A stretch of DNA of 64,000 bases, taken from assembly GCA_014529385.2 (NCBI GenBank), contig CM043955.1, positions 149,313,640 to 149,377,639 on the forward strand, in the 5' to 3' direction. This stretch comes from Adiantum capillus-veneris (taxonomy: Eukaryota; Streptophyta; Polypodiopsida; Polypodiales; Pteridaceae). Below are positions 53,701-63,864 of this stretch, in pieces. The notes beneath the pieces were generated by a model. That model saw only the letters and a program-made list of their open reading frames with translations, ran no database searches and was not told the DNA's origin. Numbering within the stretch: position 1 is the stretch's first letter; every line of letters starts with the position of its first letter. The position numbers and the translations under genes were made by a program.

Positions 53701-54034
53701 GCCATGCTCTTTTACATTTGAGGGGCTCTTCAAGCAAGATCAAGGCCATGCTCAGAGTAAATTTGAGGGCTCTTCAAGGATAGTGAGTTATCTTAAAATT
53801 CAAAATTCAAGCTTATTTGACATGCTGTAATTTTATATTAAGCTTGTTTGATATGCTCTATGGTGTACCAACATTTTTTATATGGCGTTCTTGTAGGGTT
53901 GAAGCGTCAAGCAACCAACGACGGTGCAAATCGGCTCATTAAGGTCACATTGACTTTTGCGATTCACATTTTTATGCATTGATTTCACCTTTGTGTGCAC
54001 TTTAACATTATTATTTTTTTGCGATGTAGGTACC
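53701..54034. other. Upstream region of the Harbinger ORF1
   Basis: Short repeats of CATGCTCTTTTACATTTGAGG (53657, 53704) and AAATTTGAGGGCTCTTCAAG. A splice acceptor-like TTTTTTTGCGATGTAG (54014-54029) precedes ATG 54035. Confidence 0.5.
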
Positions 54035-55187
54035 ATGGACTCCAACCCAAATCAATTTTTCGACTCCCAACGGGAAGTTGACGACCCTATTCTCTCCGAA
54101 CCTCCATTTTCTCAATCCACTTTCTATCCATTTCCCCACCCTTCTTTTCACATGCCACCTCATGGCTACCAAGCCATGATGAACTCTCCCTCCATCTCTC
54201 CTAATTCTCCCTTTATGTTTAGACCCCTGAATTATGGATCTCAAATTCCACCACCTCATCCCTCTCCTTCTCTAAATGCTCATAGCCCACATTCTCCTAT
54301 GGCTACACACCCTTCTCATCCTTCGCCCCCTTTGAGTGCCACTAGTCCTAACTCCAATATGGAGTGCATCCCCGATCATGTTGCATCCACTCCATCACCC
54401 AACCCTACTCCTAATCCCATGCGAGCTTCTCAGCCCAAGGCAAGTCGTGCCAAGACGTCGAAGAGGAAAGAAGTCACCAATGAGGAGGTTGTGCTACAAA
54501 ACCAAACCACAACAAAGAAGCCCAAAGTCTCGAAGAAGAAGAGCACCATCGACTTGGAAGATGATGATGACGGCGACAACAAGAAAAGAAAGTGGAAAGA
54601 TTGGTGGGTGGACCAACTCATTCACATCCGGGAGGGGCATGAATGAGGAGTTCAATAATCCCGGGAAGCAAAGCATTAATTTATGGGCAAAGGTGGCTAC
54701 TAAACTATCCGCCACTTACCCTGACTTTGATAAAGATAGTGAAAGTTGCCGCAAAAAGTGGCAAGCAGTATTGCAACAATACCGTCGGGACAAAGCCCAT
54801 AACTCAATTTCTGGTAATGATAGGAGGCATATATGCAAATGGTTCGACATGAATACTACCACGCGAGAGCCACAATTACTCTTGTTAGCCACGCTTCTTC
54901 ATCAAAAATTGGAGGATGTTACCCCAACAACTGGTGACACCTTAGAAGAAAACCCCTCCCCACATCAAGAGAAGACCCAACCCACCATGTCCTCAAGCCG
55001 AAAAGTCGCTCCGAAGTACGAGGAGTCCTTGGCCGAGATGGCCAGTACAGGGAAACTTCTCTTGGAGCATGTCAAGGAGACCGCTAGCTAGAATATTGCC
55101 TTGGAGAAGGAGAGGTTCAATATACTAGCTGCAATGCACATGACTATGAGTGCTTTTTTGAAGGAGTCTAGGGGGGGTGACAAGTAG
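54035..55187 (+). pseudogene. PIF/Harbinger ORF1 (Myb/SANT-like DNA-binding protein)
   Basis: ATG 54035 starts a Pro/Ser-rich region, then two basic clusters (KASRAKTSKRKE, KKPKVSKKK) that may be nuclear signals. A trihelix/SANT-like domain follows: KRKWKDWWVDQLIHIRE, then NLWAKVATKLSATYPDFDKD, CRKKWQAVLQQYRRDKA, ICKWFDMN. One extra G in the run at about 54635-54640 shifts the frame inside the domain, and a TAG at 55089 interrupts the last exon segment (KYEESLAEMASTGKLLLEH). In this superfamily ORF1 binds the transposon ends and helps the transposase enter the nucleus. It lies about 200 bp upstream of the transposase. Confidence 0.8.
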
Positions 55188-55384
55188 TTTTAAGCTTTCC
55201 ATGTTTCACAGCTTCTATGTTTTTTCAAAGTTTTGTTGTAATTTGTCAAAGCTTGCAGATTTTATTGTTGTGCTTCCAAAGTGTATGAAAATGTCTCAAG
55301 GTTTCAAAGTCTGATAAAAATGCAGTAAATTAAAGTGGACCATGAACTAAATATCTTGTACCCTTTCAATGATTGCAGGATTCA

Positions 55385-56753
55385 ATGGCCATATCCAAGG
55401 AAATGGCTCTCTATTGTGCATGGTTGTGTTCTTTAGCCATTTATGAATTGCTAAAGGAACCCAGCTTTCGCAATGATGAGTCCATAGTGCAAACTTGGTT
55501 GCATGTTTGCGAGTGCATGGCACGATCTGTAAGCCTCGAGAAGATTGCCAACCGAAGGAGGGGTCATGAACGACGGCGAGCGTGGGCATACCCACGTCCA
55601 CAAGGCTTTGTTCGATGCTATCTCCTAAGTGCTTACAATGCTAGCATGTTCAAGCGGCGTCGAAGGGTCAGCAAAGAAACCTTCAATTACCTTTGTGGGA
55701 AGCTTGCACCCTTCATGCAGAAGAAATCCACAAACTTTCGCAAGGCTGTGCCAATAGAAGATAGAGTAGCCATTGCTCTTACCAGACTTGCCTTGGTGAC
55801 ACTTATGGATGTGCCAAGAGTATATCTTGTGGAATTGTACTTGATTTTTGCAAGGCAATCGTGAAATCTGGCCTTAGGGATATGTACATCAGATGGCCTT
55901 CAAGCTCTCGACTTGCGACATTGGCGCGCGAGTTTGAGGATGCAAGAGGAATCCCCTTGGTTGTTGGTGTGATAGATGGTTCCCACATTCCCATCATTGC
56001 ACCAAGGGACAACCATGTCGACTACTTCAATCGAAAAGGTTTCCACACTATTTTGTTGCAACTAACCGTATCTACTAATTGTTCAATATGGAATTTTGAT
56101 GTTGGATGAGCCGGATCAGTGCATGACTCCTCGAATTTCACTAGAAGTGAGCTAGGACAAATATGTGCAAAAGGGGAACAAGGCAGCTATTGTCAGTTGG
56201 TGATTGTGCTTATCTGGCATGGCCATATATGCTAGTGCCTTTCAAAGGGTGCAAAGAAGGGCTGTTACGCCTCAAGTACTACTGGAATTTCATTCAATCA
56301 AGTACAAGGATGCTAGTTGAGAGAGCTTTTGGAATGTTGAAGACAAGGTTTAGAATTTTGTTAAAAAGATGTGACATGAATCTACGCTATGTGCCAGATC
56401 TTGTAGCAGCTTTTCTTGTGCTTCACAACCTTTGTATTTTCCATGGAGATTCTTTTGATATGAAGTGGGTGCGGGAGGCAGAAGCAGGTCATGGTGGGCG
56501 TGTGGCAGAGGATCAAAGAGCAGGTGCTACATCCATGATGGAGCTTATGGCAACACGGGATGTCGGAATAGAGGAGGCTATGGAGTGTGCACAAGGCAAC
56601 GCTGAAGGAAGTTACAACGACCTTGGAGTAGGCTCCGAGAGGCGAGAAAGTATTGCAAAGGCAATGTACAAAGAGCAAGCATGGATGAATGTACAAGAAA
56701 TTTTTGGAAATGAGGCTTTAGAGGAAGTAGATTCATCATCATCTTCAAGTTAG
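55385..56753 (+). pseudogene. PIF/Harbinger DDE transposase
   Basis: A CAG acceptor-like sequence ends at 55378 and ATG 55385 follows. The N-terminal part (NYLCGKLAPFMQKK, VAIALTRLA) is typical of the superfamily. The DDE residues survive: Asp 55975 in VVGVIDGSHIPI, Asp 56202 in SVGDCAYLAWPYM and Glu 56319 in RMLVERAFGMLKTRFRIL. The frame is broken by an extra T near 55848, a TGA at 56107 where Trp is expected before AGSVHDS, and an indel near 56160. The C-terminus is acidic with a Ser run. Three lesions with intact catalytic positions indicate recent decay. Terminal inverted repeats were not found. Confidence 0.85.
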
Positions 56754-57000
56754 AGCTTTTGTAACAAATGCATTCAATTTAATAATTTTTATGCTATGGT
56801 TTGTACTATGCTTTATTGATGCAAATGCTAAATGCTTCTACCTTTCACTCTTTGTTCCGCCGTCGCCCAATGTTCACACAAGCCGGCGGAAGAAAATCAA
56901 GTGACTTTTTCTTCCATCGTCCCACTATCGAGCAAAAGGAGTCTACTTCAAGAATACTCGGCAAGGTGGTGGTGGTTCACACTCCAACTACCTCTAAGAG
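56754..57000 (+). other. 3' flank of the transposase
   Basis: Contains a basic, Ser-rich frame (RRRPMFTQAGGRKSSDFFFH) of unknown origin. Confidence 0.35.
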
Positions 57001-57213
57001 ATGTTTAACTGGTTTTTTAGGCACACCTTTGGGAGAACTCGCACTATTGAGAATGCAAGAGAGTCGATGTTAGCAAAGCAGTTACGCAAGGCCTCCCGTA
57101 TTGCAGTATCCGAGAAGTGGAAACGCTCGCAAGCGGCCCTGGGCCATGAGGCTTGGCGTGTAACTAAGGATCGAAATGGAAGCGTTTGGGTGTTGCGTCA
57201 GCCGTCCGCATGA
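57001..57213 (+). CDS. Unrecognised 70-residue ORF
   Basis: MFNWFFRHTFGRTRTIENAR with a basic helical continuation (KQLRKASRIAVSEKWKRSQA) to TGA 57211. No known family. It could be a remnant of a longer gene lying between the transposase and the H3-like gene. Confidence 0.3.
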   Translation: MFNWFFRHTFGRTRTIENARESMLAKQLRKASRIAVSEKWKRSQAALGHEAWRVTKDRNGSVWVLRQPSA

Positions 57214-57304
57214 TCCAGGTTTACTTGTTAAATTCAATTGGTTTATTTGAGTTTTTCACTTAATTGGCCGCATAGTGTGAAAGGGCCCAAATCTCAAAAA
57301 CCCC

Positions 57305-57313
57305 TATTTAAAG
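57305..57313 (+). promoter_or_regulatory. TATA-like box before the H3-like gene
   Basis: TATTTAAAG, 44 bp before ATG 57357. The spacing allows only a very short 5' UTR. Confidence 0.35.
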
Positions 57314-57356
57314 GTTGAAGGCGCTCATTTTGTCATTTTCCATACTAGGTGCTACC

Positions 57357-58215
57357 ATGGCAAGAACAAAACAAACGGCAAGGATTCAAAATCGAGAGGG
57401 CCCGGATGGCCAATGAATCCCAGCTCCAGCACAAGAAGCTGGAGCTTCATAGGTTCAAGTTGAGCTCCACACAGAAGAAGCTGGAGCTTCAAATCAACAT
57501 GGTCAGTCCTCTACAGCAGGAAAAGAGAGAAGGAAGCATCGCCTTGTTGTCTATTCATCGGACTTAAACAATTTTGAGGGCAACACGATGGATGAGAGCG
57601 ACCAAGGAAAAGAAAGAAATAACCACAAACAGCGGTCAGAAGGCTCCGAAGAGACACAAACGGATGATGATCCCCCATGGGTTGGGATCAAAATACAAAC
57701 TTATGCCACTCACATGTCTATTGGGGGTAAGACACTCCCTAAAGGGAGTGGACCCACACCATCACATCCGCACAATAGTGAAGAGCACGAATCAGATGAA
57801 GAGTGGGTGGACTCAAAATATGAGGTGCTGGAGGTGCCTATGCGGCTGAAAAAGAGAAAGAGCATTGTATACAAGAAGAGGAAGCAAGTTGCCCCGTGCA
57901 ACAAATGCACCTCCTCGTTGACCTCAGAAGGTGCGAAAGCGTAGCCGTGCATTTGCAGAGATTCGCCACTATCAGAAGAGCACCGAGCTCTTGATTCGGA
58001 GGGGCCCTTTTGCAAGTCTTTGCAGGGAGGTTTTGCAAATGTACAACACTGAGTTTCGGATGGGCGTCGTGGCCATAGAGGCCGTCCAAGAGGCAGCAGA
58101 GCAATATCTAACTAGCATACTTAAGGATGCGAACCTATGTGCCATCCATGGAAAGCGTGTAACGATTATGCCCAAGGATATGCAGCTTGCTCGCCGTTTG
58201 CGCCATGAGCATTAG
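57357..58215 (+). pseudogene. Divergent histone H3-like gene with a ~190-residue N-terminal extension, broken
   Basis: ATG 57357 (ACCATGGCAAG) encodes MARTKQTARIQNREG. The first eight residues after Met equal canonical H3, Lys4 is kept and Lys9 is replaced by Ile. The same frame runs to 57896 with two stops (TGA 57414, TAG 57450) through an acidic region containing PAPAQEAGAS / HTEEAGAS. After a one-base shift in GCCCCG (about 57892) and a TGA just before it, the H3 fold follows: [20 protein letters not shown] (alpha N/1), [15 protein letters not shown] (alpha 2), [20 protein letters not shown] and LARRLRHEH (alpha 3). The loop 1 length equals canonical H3 and not the longer CENH3 loop. It may be a degenerate H3 variant, a captured gene fragment or a fusion. 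It is not expected to be functional as it stands. Confidence 0.7.
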
Positions 58216-58447
58216 CTTGTAATTAGTCATCAAACCATTTTTGTATTTAAGGAACTTCCAATATTGGGAAGAATTTAAATATAAGCGTCTTTTGATTGTA
58301 TACTCTACTCTTTGTGCATTGTATTGCTTTAATTGTGTACCATGCGATGTAGCAGTGGTCCATGTTTTGCCTACCTTCTTTTCTATGTATGTAGCTTAAA
58401 GCTTGGCATTGGGAAAACTTGCCTACGTTAAGCACCTTGGCTAAGTC
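58216..58447. other. 3' flank of the H3-like gene
   Basis: AT-rich with no gene. Confidence 0.5.
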
Positions 58448-58762
58448 AAGCATGCAGTTCCTGATACATCCAAGCTATGTGAAGCACTATTGCAACCCAA
58501 ATATCTTGAATGCATGGTAAAAGTTTCTAGAAGGCCTTGGAAAGGGCTTGGAATGCCCCCAAAATGGTTGCCACAAGGGCGCGCATTTGGTGCTTCCACA
58601 GGCCGATGAAGGGACCAAGTGCGCGCCCTTGCGGCAGCCATTTTTAGGGCCTGCCAAGGTCTTTCCAAAGCTTTCTAGTATGTTTTGCCTTGCATTCAGG
58701 ATATTTCCCTTGCTTCAATGCTTCAAATAGCCTGGATGCATCAGGAAGTGCATGCCCCACTA
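58448..58762. repeat. Foldback element 1
   Basis: Long imperfect inverted repeat. CAAGCATGCAGTTCCTGATAC at the left matches the reverse complement at the right (58735-58760). Inner arms CTTGGAAAGGGCTTGG and CAAGGGCGCGCATTTGG pair with their reverse complements around 58600. No coding frame. Resembles a MITE or an inverted duplication able to give a hairpin RNA. Confidence 0.8.
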
Positions 58763-58872
58763 AGTCAATGTAGCATAGATTTTTTGAAGCATACATGTAA
58801 TTAGTTTTGGTTTTGCACCTGAAATTTATTTGGGCTTGTACAACAGCTTGGTTATGAAAGGATCTATGGTTG

Positions 58873-59126
58873 GAGTGAATGTTGGTTAGCCATTTTGTCT
58901 TAATTCATGGGTAAAGGTATTGATAAGCCTTTTAAAGGGCTTGAGATGCTCCAAAATGGGCTGCCACAAGGGCGTGCATTTGCCCCTTCCATATGCTTAT
59001 GGAAGACCCAGATGCGCTCCCATGTGGCAGCCCATTTTGGGGCCTCCCAAGCCCTTTTGTAGGTATATCAATAACTTTCCCCGTGATTTAATGCAAGTTG
59101 GCTGGCCAACATGCTTTCCAACCCAG
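58873..59126. repeat. Foldback element 2
   Basis: Arms GGTTGGAGTGAATGTTGG and GTATTGATAAGCC on the left pair with the right side up to CCAACATGCTTTCCAACC. The inner core CCAAAATGGGCTGCCACAAG also occurs in element 1, so the two are related. Confidence 0.8.
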
Positions 59127-59270
59127 CATGCATCAAAAACTGCATGATTCACTAAGCACGGGTGCTTCTCATAAACACATTGGAAGCCAAACATATAACA
59201 AATTCAAAAGCTTTCAAGTAAGAGAGAGTCATAGACACCAAAAAGTAGATTCATTAAGGAAATCAATGCT

Positions 59271-60871
59271 TTACATGATATCCAGCTTTTGCTTTAGGAT
59301 CTTTCGAATTACAATTTTTTGGCGCTTGGCCTTTTGGGGTGGCTCCCTGTTAAGCAAAGTGGTTGTAATTTTTTGGGTGTCATTAACCCCTACATCTTGG
59401 TTCATGCCGACATGGGCGATGAGGCGCCCGTGAAAGTTGACACCGAAAGTGGATATTGCAAAATCTTTCTTTACAAGCACTACAAGGTTGGCTGATTGGG
59501 CAAGGGTTGTTAAGCACAAGGCCTTGGAGAGTGAACGAAGGGAAAAAATGTTGTAGCGTCCATTTGGGGAGTAGTCGGCATGCACAAACACCACGTCACT
59601 AGTCGAAAGTGTGTCGAGGTAGTGAGAAAGTGCCGCTTGAGGTCCAAACGCCGTCCTCCTCCCCCCTGACCGTTACGCCCAGGCATCAACCTCCAAAACA
59701 TCCTGCAAAACATAGGATTTGTGCGAAATATGGCAAAAAGTTATAACATTAAAAAAATCAATTGTAACAATCAAAGTTAAGTGAGAATCTATACCTCTTG
59801 TCACGATCCTCCTCATCAGCATCCGAGTGCAAGTAAAGATCCACACTTGACTTCCCCTTTGGATCAAGCAAAAAAGGTGTTGTATCAGGTGATGGTGAAT
59901 CCACTCTTGTGCGTTTATCCAAACACATGACTTGCACGGCCACAAACTCCTCCTTAGAGAACTTGGCCTACTCAGTCGCTGCCACCTCAGCTTGTGCAAT
60001 TGCCACTGTGTCCGCCACGGTATTCCCCATAAGCAGTAGGAGATCATCGTCATGGGAGGTGGTGGTATCAACCTCAAACTTGCCATGGGCATCGAGGATG
60101 GCGAAACACTCATCCATGCGAAGCTCAAAGAATTTCTCCAGATCATGTAAAAACACAAACTCCTCCCCACCCACCACAATGGAGGAGAAACGGGTAATCT
60201 CTACTTCAGGGATGGCATCCCGAGTGCTGGTTCCTTCTGGCGGCCGCAAGGACGAACCAACAGATGGAGAGGCCTCCAAGAGGCCTTGAATCCCTACAAG
60301 GTAGTTCAAGGAAAGCCTCCTCTCCTCTGCGGATGTGTCAATGGGCGCGGGCTTGGGGTCCTTCACATCCGCCAGGACCCCGCCGATCTGCAAGTGTGGT
60401 AGCACTACGTCAGGGCCTGCTGGTCACTCGTAAAGGAGGAAGATCATTATGGCCTGGAGAGAGAAAAATGTGTTTCCGATCTTCCCCTTACACATTGCTC
60501 GCACATCATCATCTTCAAGCCGCACATATTGTCCGACGGGTTGTGCTATGGTGGCAAAGCGTGCAAGCCGCTGATGAAATGGCTTGTCCCCTTTGTAGAT
60601 GAGGTGCAGAAGGCCCTTAGGGACCCATTGCCCTTGCCGGTTTGGTAACTCAACAATGAATCTCCCCATGCACGTGGAAATGTATGAAGTGATGTGCTCA
60701 AGAGATTGAGCACATCAAGTGATGTGCTCAAGTGATGTGCTCAAGAGATTGAGAGTAGAGGGTCAAGGTGGTTTCTAAATCGTTTTGGGTTGTGTAAAAT
60801 GCATGAAGCTCAGGGCGATTTGCATGCCCAGCCTCACTAAGGAATACATCTAAAGCACTAGTTGCAGCCAT
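59271..60871 (-). pseudogene. Unrecognised minus-strand multi-exon gene
   Basis: Begins at ATG 60871 (MAATSALDVFLSEAGHANRP). A long frame from 60669 to 59758 follows, with two stops (60426 and 59970): FIVELPNRQGQWVPKGLLH, RLARFATIAQPVGQYVRLED, then SIVVGGEEFVFLHDLEKFFE and SSVDLYLHSDADEED. A likely intron runs from GTATAG (about 59795) to TTTTGCAG (59702). The last exon reads SDVVFVHADYSPNGRYNIF and VNFHGRLIAHVGMN, ending with a basic tail at 59271. I recognise no domain. The protein is acidic overall. Could be a host gene or the coding part of an uncharacterised transposon. Confidence 0.4.
60690..60755. repeat. AGTGATGTGCTCAAG tandem repeat
   Basis: Three to four units of AGTGATGTGCTCAAG, partly with AGATTGAGCACATCA, in the 5' part of the minus-strand gene. 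Confidence 0.8.
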
Positions 60872-60913
60872 GCTTTCTCTTTGCGTAATTGGGTATGCTA
60901 GGTCTCTCTGCAA

Positions 60914-62164
60914 TGCTCAGATGAAAATGGTAAAATGAGGAGGTGGTCCCCCTTTTATAGACATGTTCCATCTTGAATATGCATTTTAAAAATAAAATTA
61001 CACAACACCTTAAAACTCAAGTACAATACGCTAAAAATTTTCAAAATCCTTAATATAATATACAGTACATAAAAGAGGAAAGTTACAAGCCAATTCACTT
61101 GGACAAGATGACTTCAACTATAGCCCAATCTTTGGAAACAAGCATAGTGGCCTCCATCCACCTTCCAATCTACACAACCAAAAATGGGTAACCAAGATAC
61201 AAATACCCAGAAAAACTTTGTTCAAAAGAAAATGACTAAGAGATGCATCTTCACATAGACTTGGTTATGTGATGGAGTCAGGGCAAAGAAAAGATAGCAA
61301 CTATCCTAGGAAGATTTCATCTAAGGGTGATGGAGATAGATAGGAACAAATGTTTGATATCAATGTAGCATCCATGGATGAGGACTTGTTTCATGATAAT
61401 GCAATGAATAGAAGTGACCACTTGCCAAACCATATTGAAGTGTCGCTACTCAAGGACACTTTGGCAATAATAAGAATGCCACAAATTTGTGAAATACCTT
61501 AATATATTCAATTGAATTTATAAGGGGGACTTCTATCTTTGATTGGGTAATAGTAGTCCTCAAGTGTGTAATTGTATTGAAGATTTCATAGTTCTTTTTT
61601 ATGCATAATGTTAGATAGAGAGTGCATTGTGTACTGTGAAACACTATTGGTGCATGAGGTTGAAATCATACATATTGTTACTTTTCTTTGTGTTTTGCAA
61701 ATGATTATCATTGTTCCAATGTCTAGGTTGATCATTCTATGTTTCATGTGAAAATAAGTGAGAAAAAAAAACTCTAGACCTCTACATATAGACAATGTGA
61801 TGTTTTTAAATATCTTATTGTTTGCAAATCGGAGAGTGTAAAAGTAATCCTCAAATGTGTAACTGCATTGAAAAAATCATAGTTTTGTTTTATGCATAAT
61901 GTCAGATAGAGAGTGCATTGCAAAACACACAATGTGTAAATTTTATTGCTTTCTATTAGTTTTAATATATCAGAAAGTAGAGAATTGTTTTAATATATGG
62001 ACCAAAATGCCAGCACAAGTGGTACGAAGTTAAGAAAAAAAAAGCACCTGGCAAAAAGTGAGTTTTTGCTCACTCACAACTTATGCGATCGATATCAAGA
62101 GTGACAATGTAAATTTTGCTTCAACACAAAATCAGGCAGGGCTCCATTTATTAGGGACCATTTT
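60914..62164. other. AT-rich intergenic region with a ~80-bp direct repeat
   Basis: No gene. TATGCATAATGTTAGATAGAG at about 61599 and TATGCATAATGTCAGATAGAG at about 61891 lie in two related ~80-bp stretches (61551-61630 and 61843-61922). Confidence 0.6.
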
Positions 62165-62403
62165 TTGGGTAGCTTTAAAAAGAGTTGTTGCAAATGCAAT
62201 CATTTTCAGACACTTGCAACTGCAAAAAATTTGAGAGAAGAGATCGCAAAGAAGGATGGCAAAAAACACAAGGTAGGGAAATTTGTTATTAATGCATGCC
62301 AAGAACAGCCAGAGCCAACTACCCATCATAATGATCCTATGGTGACACCAACAAATACTATACAACAACATGCTCAAGGAGATACATTACCAATCAATGA
62401 TAC
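62165..62403 (+). CDS. ORF fragment truncated by the second 16-kb-family element
   Basis: Open frame with a Cys-x2-Cys pair (SFKKSCCKCNHFQTL) and a polar tail (THHNDPMVTPTNTIQ), running directly into the LTR at 62404. There is no ATG at the start. Origin unknown. Confidence 0.3.
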
Positions 62404-62704
62404 TGTTAACCCTCACGGCTCACGGACACCCCATCACCTACGACGGACGTGTATTATGTATTTGGTAGAGTCAGGTACCGGGCTTGTCGGACCAATAGGA
62501 AAAGGGTAAGAGTGATCGCCGATGAGAGGCGCACTCTAACTGGGACATTCAAGGGATTAGTTGGCTAAGCATGGGCGCCCAAGTGTGAATGGGGTGAGCT
62601 CATATAAAAGCCAACTAAACCTAAAGTTCACTCATTCTCTCATTTGTGCAATAGAAGAGTGCTCTTGCTCCATCTCCATCTCCATCTTCTTCTTCTTCAC
62701 CTCC

Positions 62705-62758
<54 letters not shown>

Positions 62759-62793
62759 GTTCCTTGCTTTGACAGTGCGGCAAGGAGCGCACA
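62404..62793 (+). repeat. 5' LTR of the second copy, internally deleted
   Basis: 390 bp. After a ~50-bp TG run (62707-62756) it jumps to CTTGCTTTGACAGTGCGG, so about 220 bp present at 41539-41770 are absent. Confidence 0.9.
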
Positions 62794-62797
62794 TTTT

Positions 62798-62815
62798 TGG
62801 CGCCGCTGCCGGGGA
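62798..62815 (+). other. Primer-binding site, Asp tRNA (second copy)
   Basis: TGGCGCCGCTGCCGGGGA, four bases after the LTR end. Confidence 0.88.
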
Positions 62816-63864
62816 ATCGCCCTGCACTAAGCCCAAGAGGCACTTTGTGCTTCTCCTATGAGTTGTTTGTAGTAGGAAAGAAGAGGAAGAGGAAGAGGAA
62901 TGAGTTGTTTTTCTGTAAGTTGTTAATTTCTGTGTTGTTTGCAAGTCCTGTGATTTCTGCATAATGTTGTGTTTTCTGTTTGCACACAGTCTTTGCACAA
63001 TTAGTAGTCGTTAGCTTGTTTGCAGTGAATGAATAAGTAGGAAGGCAGCTAGCAATTTCTGTTTGCACACAGTCCGTACACAGTTTTCTATCAAGGTTTG
63101 GTTGCACACAGTCTTTGCACAGTAAGGTAGTGAGAGAGGAAGTAGGTGGACAGTTAGCTCACTGTCAGTAAGCAGTTAGTCAGTGGTTAGCAGCACTGTT
63201 AGTAAGTAGATAAGGTAGTGAGCTGTCTGTGAGCTGTTGATTGGGAGGTTAGGTAGGTGAGAGTGTGTGTGGCCAAGAAAGGGTCACCTAAACCGCGCGC
63301 GGTCATCGCCCAAAAAAAAAAAAAATTAAATTAAATTTCAAAAAATAAAAAAAAAGAAACGAAAATATTTAAGCGTGAGTGACTCGTGAGTGACTGGGGG
63401 GCTACACTAAAATTTTGATCGGGATTGGGAAGCCCAAGCCCAAGCCCAAGCCTCAGTCCTCAGTCTTATGATATATACTTGACTCACTCTTATATAGATA
63501 CCCTACCCCCTCAAGAGGGAATGAGAGCATGTGGGGCAAGTCCTCCACTCTCCTCCCTTCTCTTCCCACTTGCACCCTTAGACTTTCTAATTTGGGCCTA
63601 GTTCCCTACTAGAAATTGACGGTTTTAGGGATTCCGAGGGCATAAACTGACCAAACGGAGGGCTGTAAAGCACGGCATGTCCCTCTGACTGAGACGCTCG
63701 TTTTGAGCTATCATACATTCTATTTTCTAGCTGGGTCAGAAAAAAAGGACCAAAAAATCAAAAATAAAATAAATAAGAAAAGACTTGGGTTGCAAAACAC
63801 CCAAAATTACTAGGTGAGCAGCCTTCACGGGCCCTCACTGACACTTCTAGGGGATCCAAGTCAT
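62816..63864 (+). other. Leader of the second copy
   Basis: Matches 28904-29608 but carries about 320 bp extra at 63530-63855, beginning GCATGTGGGGCAAGTCC, with no gene. Confidence 0.8.

Noticed and set aside
57357-58215. H3-like gene as a centromeric CENH3
   Set aside because: Loop 1 has the length of canonical H3 and the QKSTELLIR and [14 protein letters not shown] segments are H3-like. Not excluded, but unsupported.
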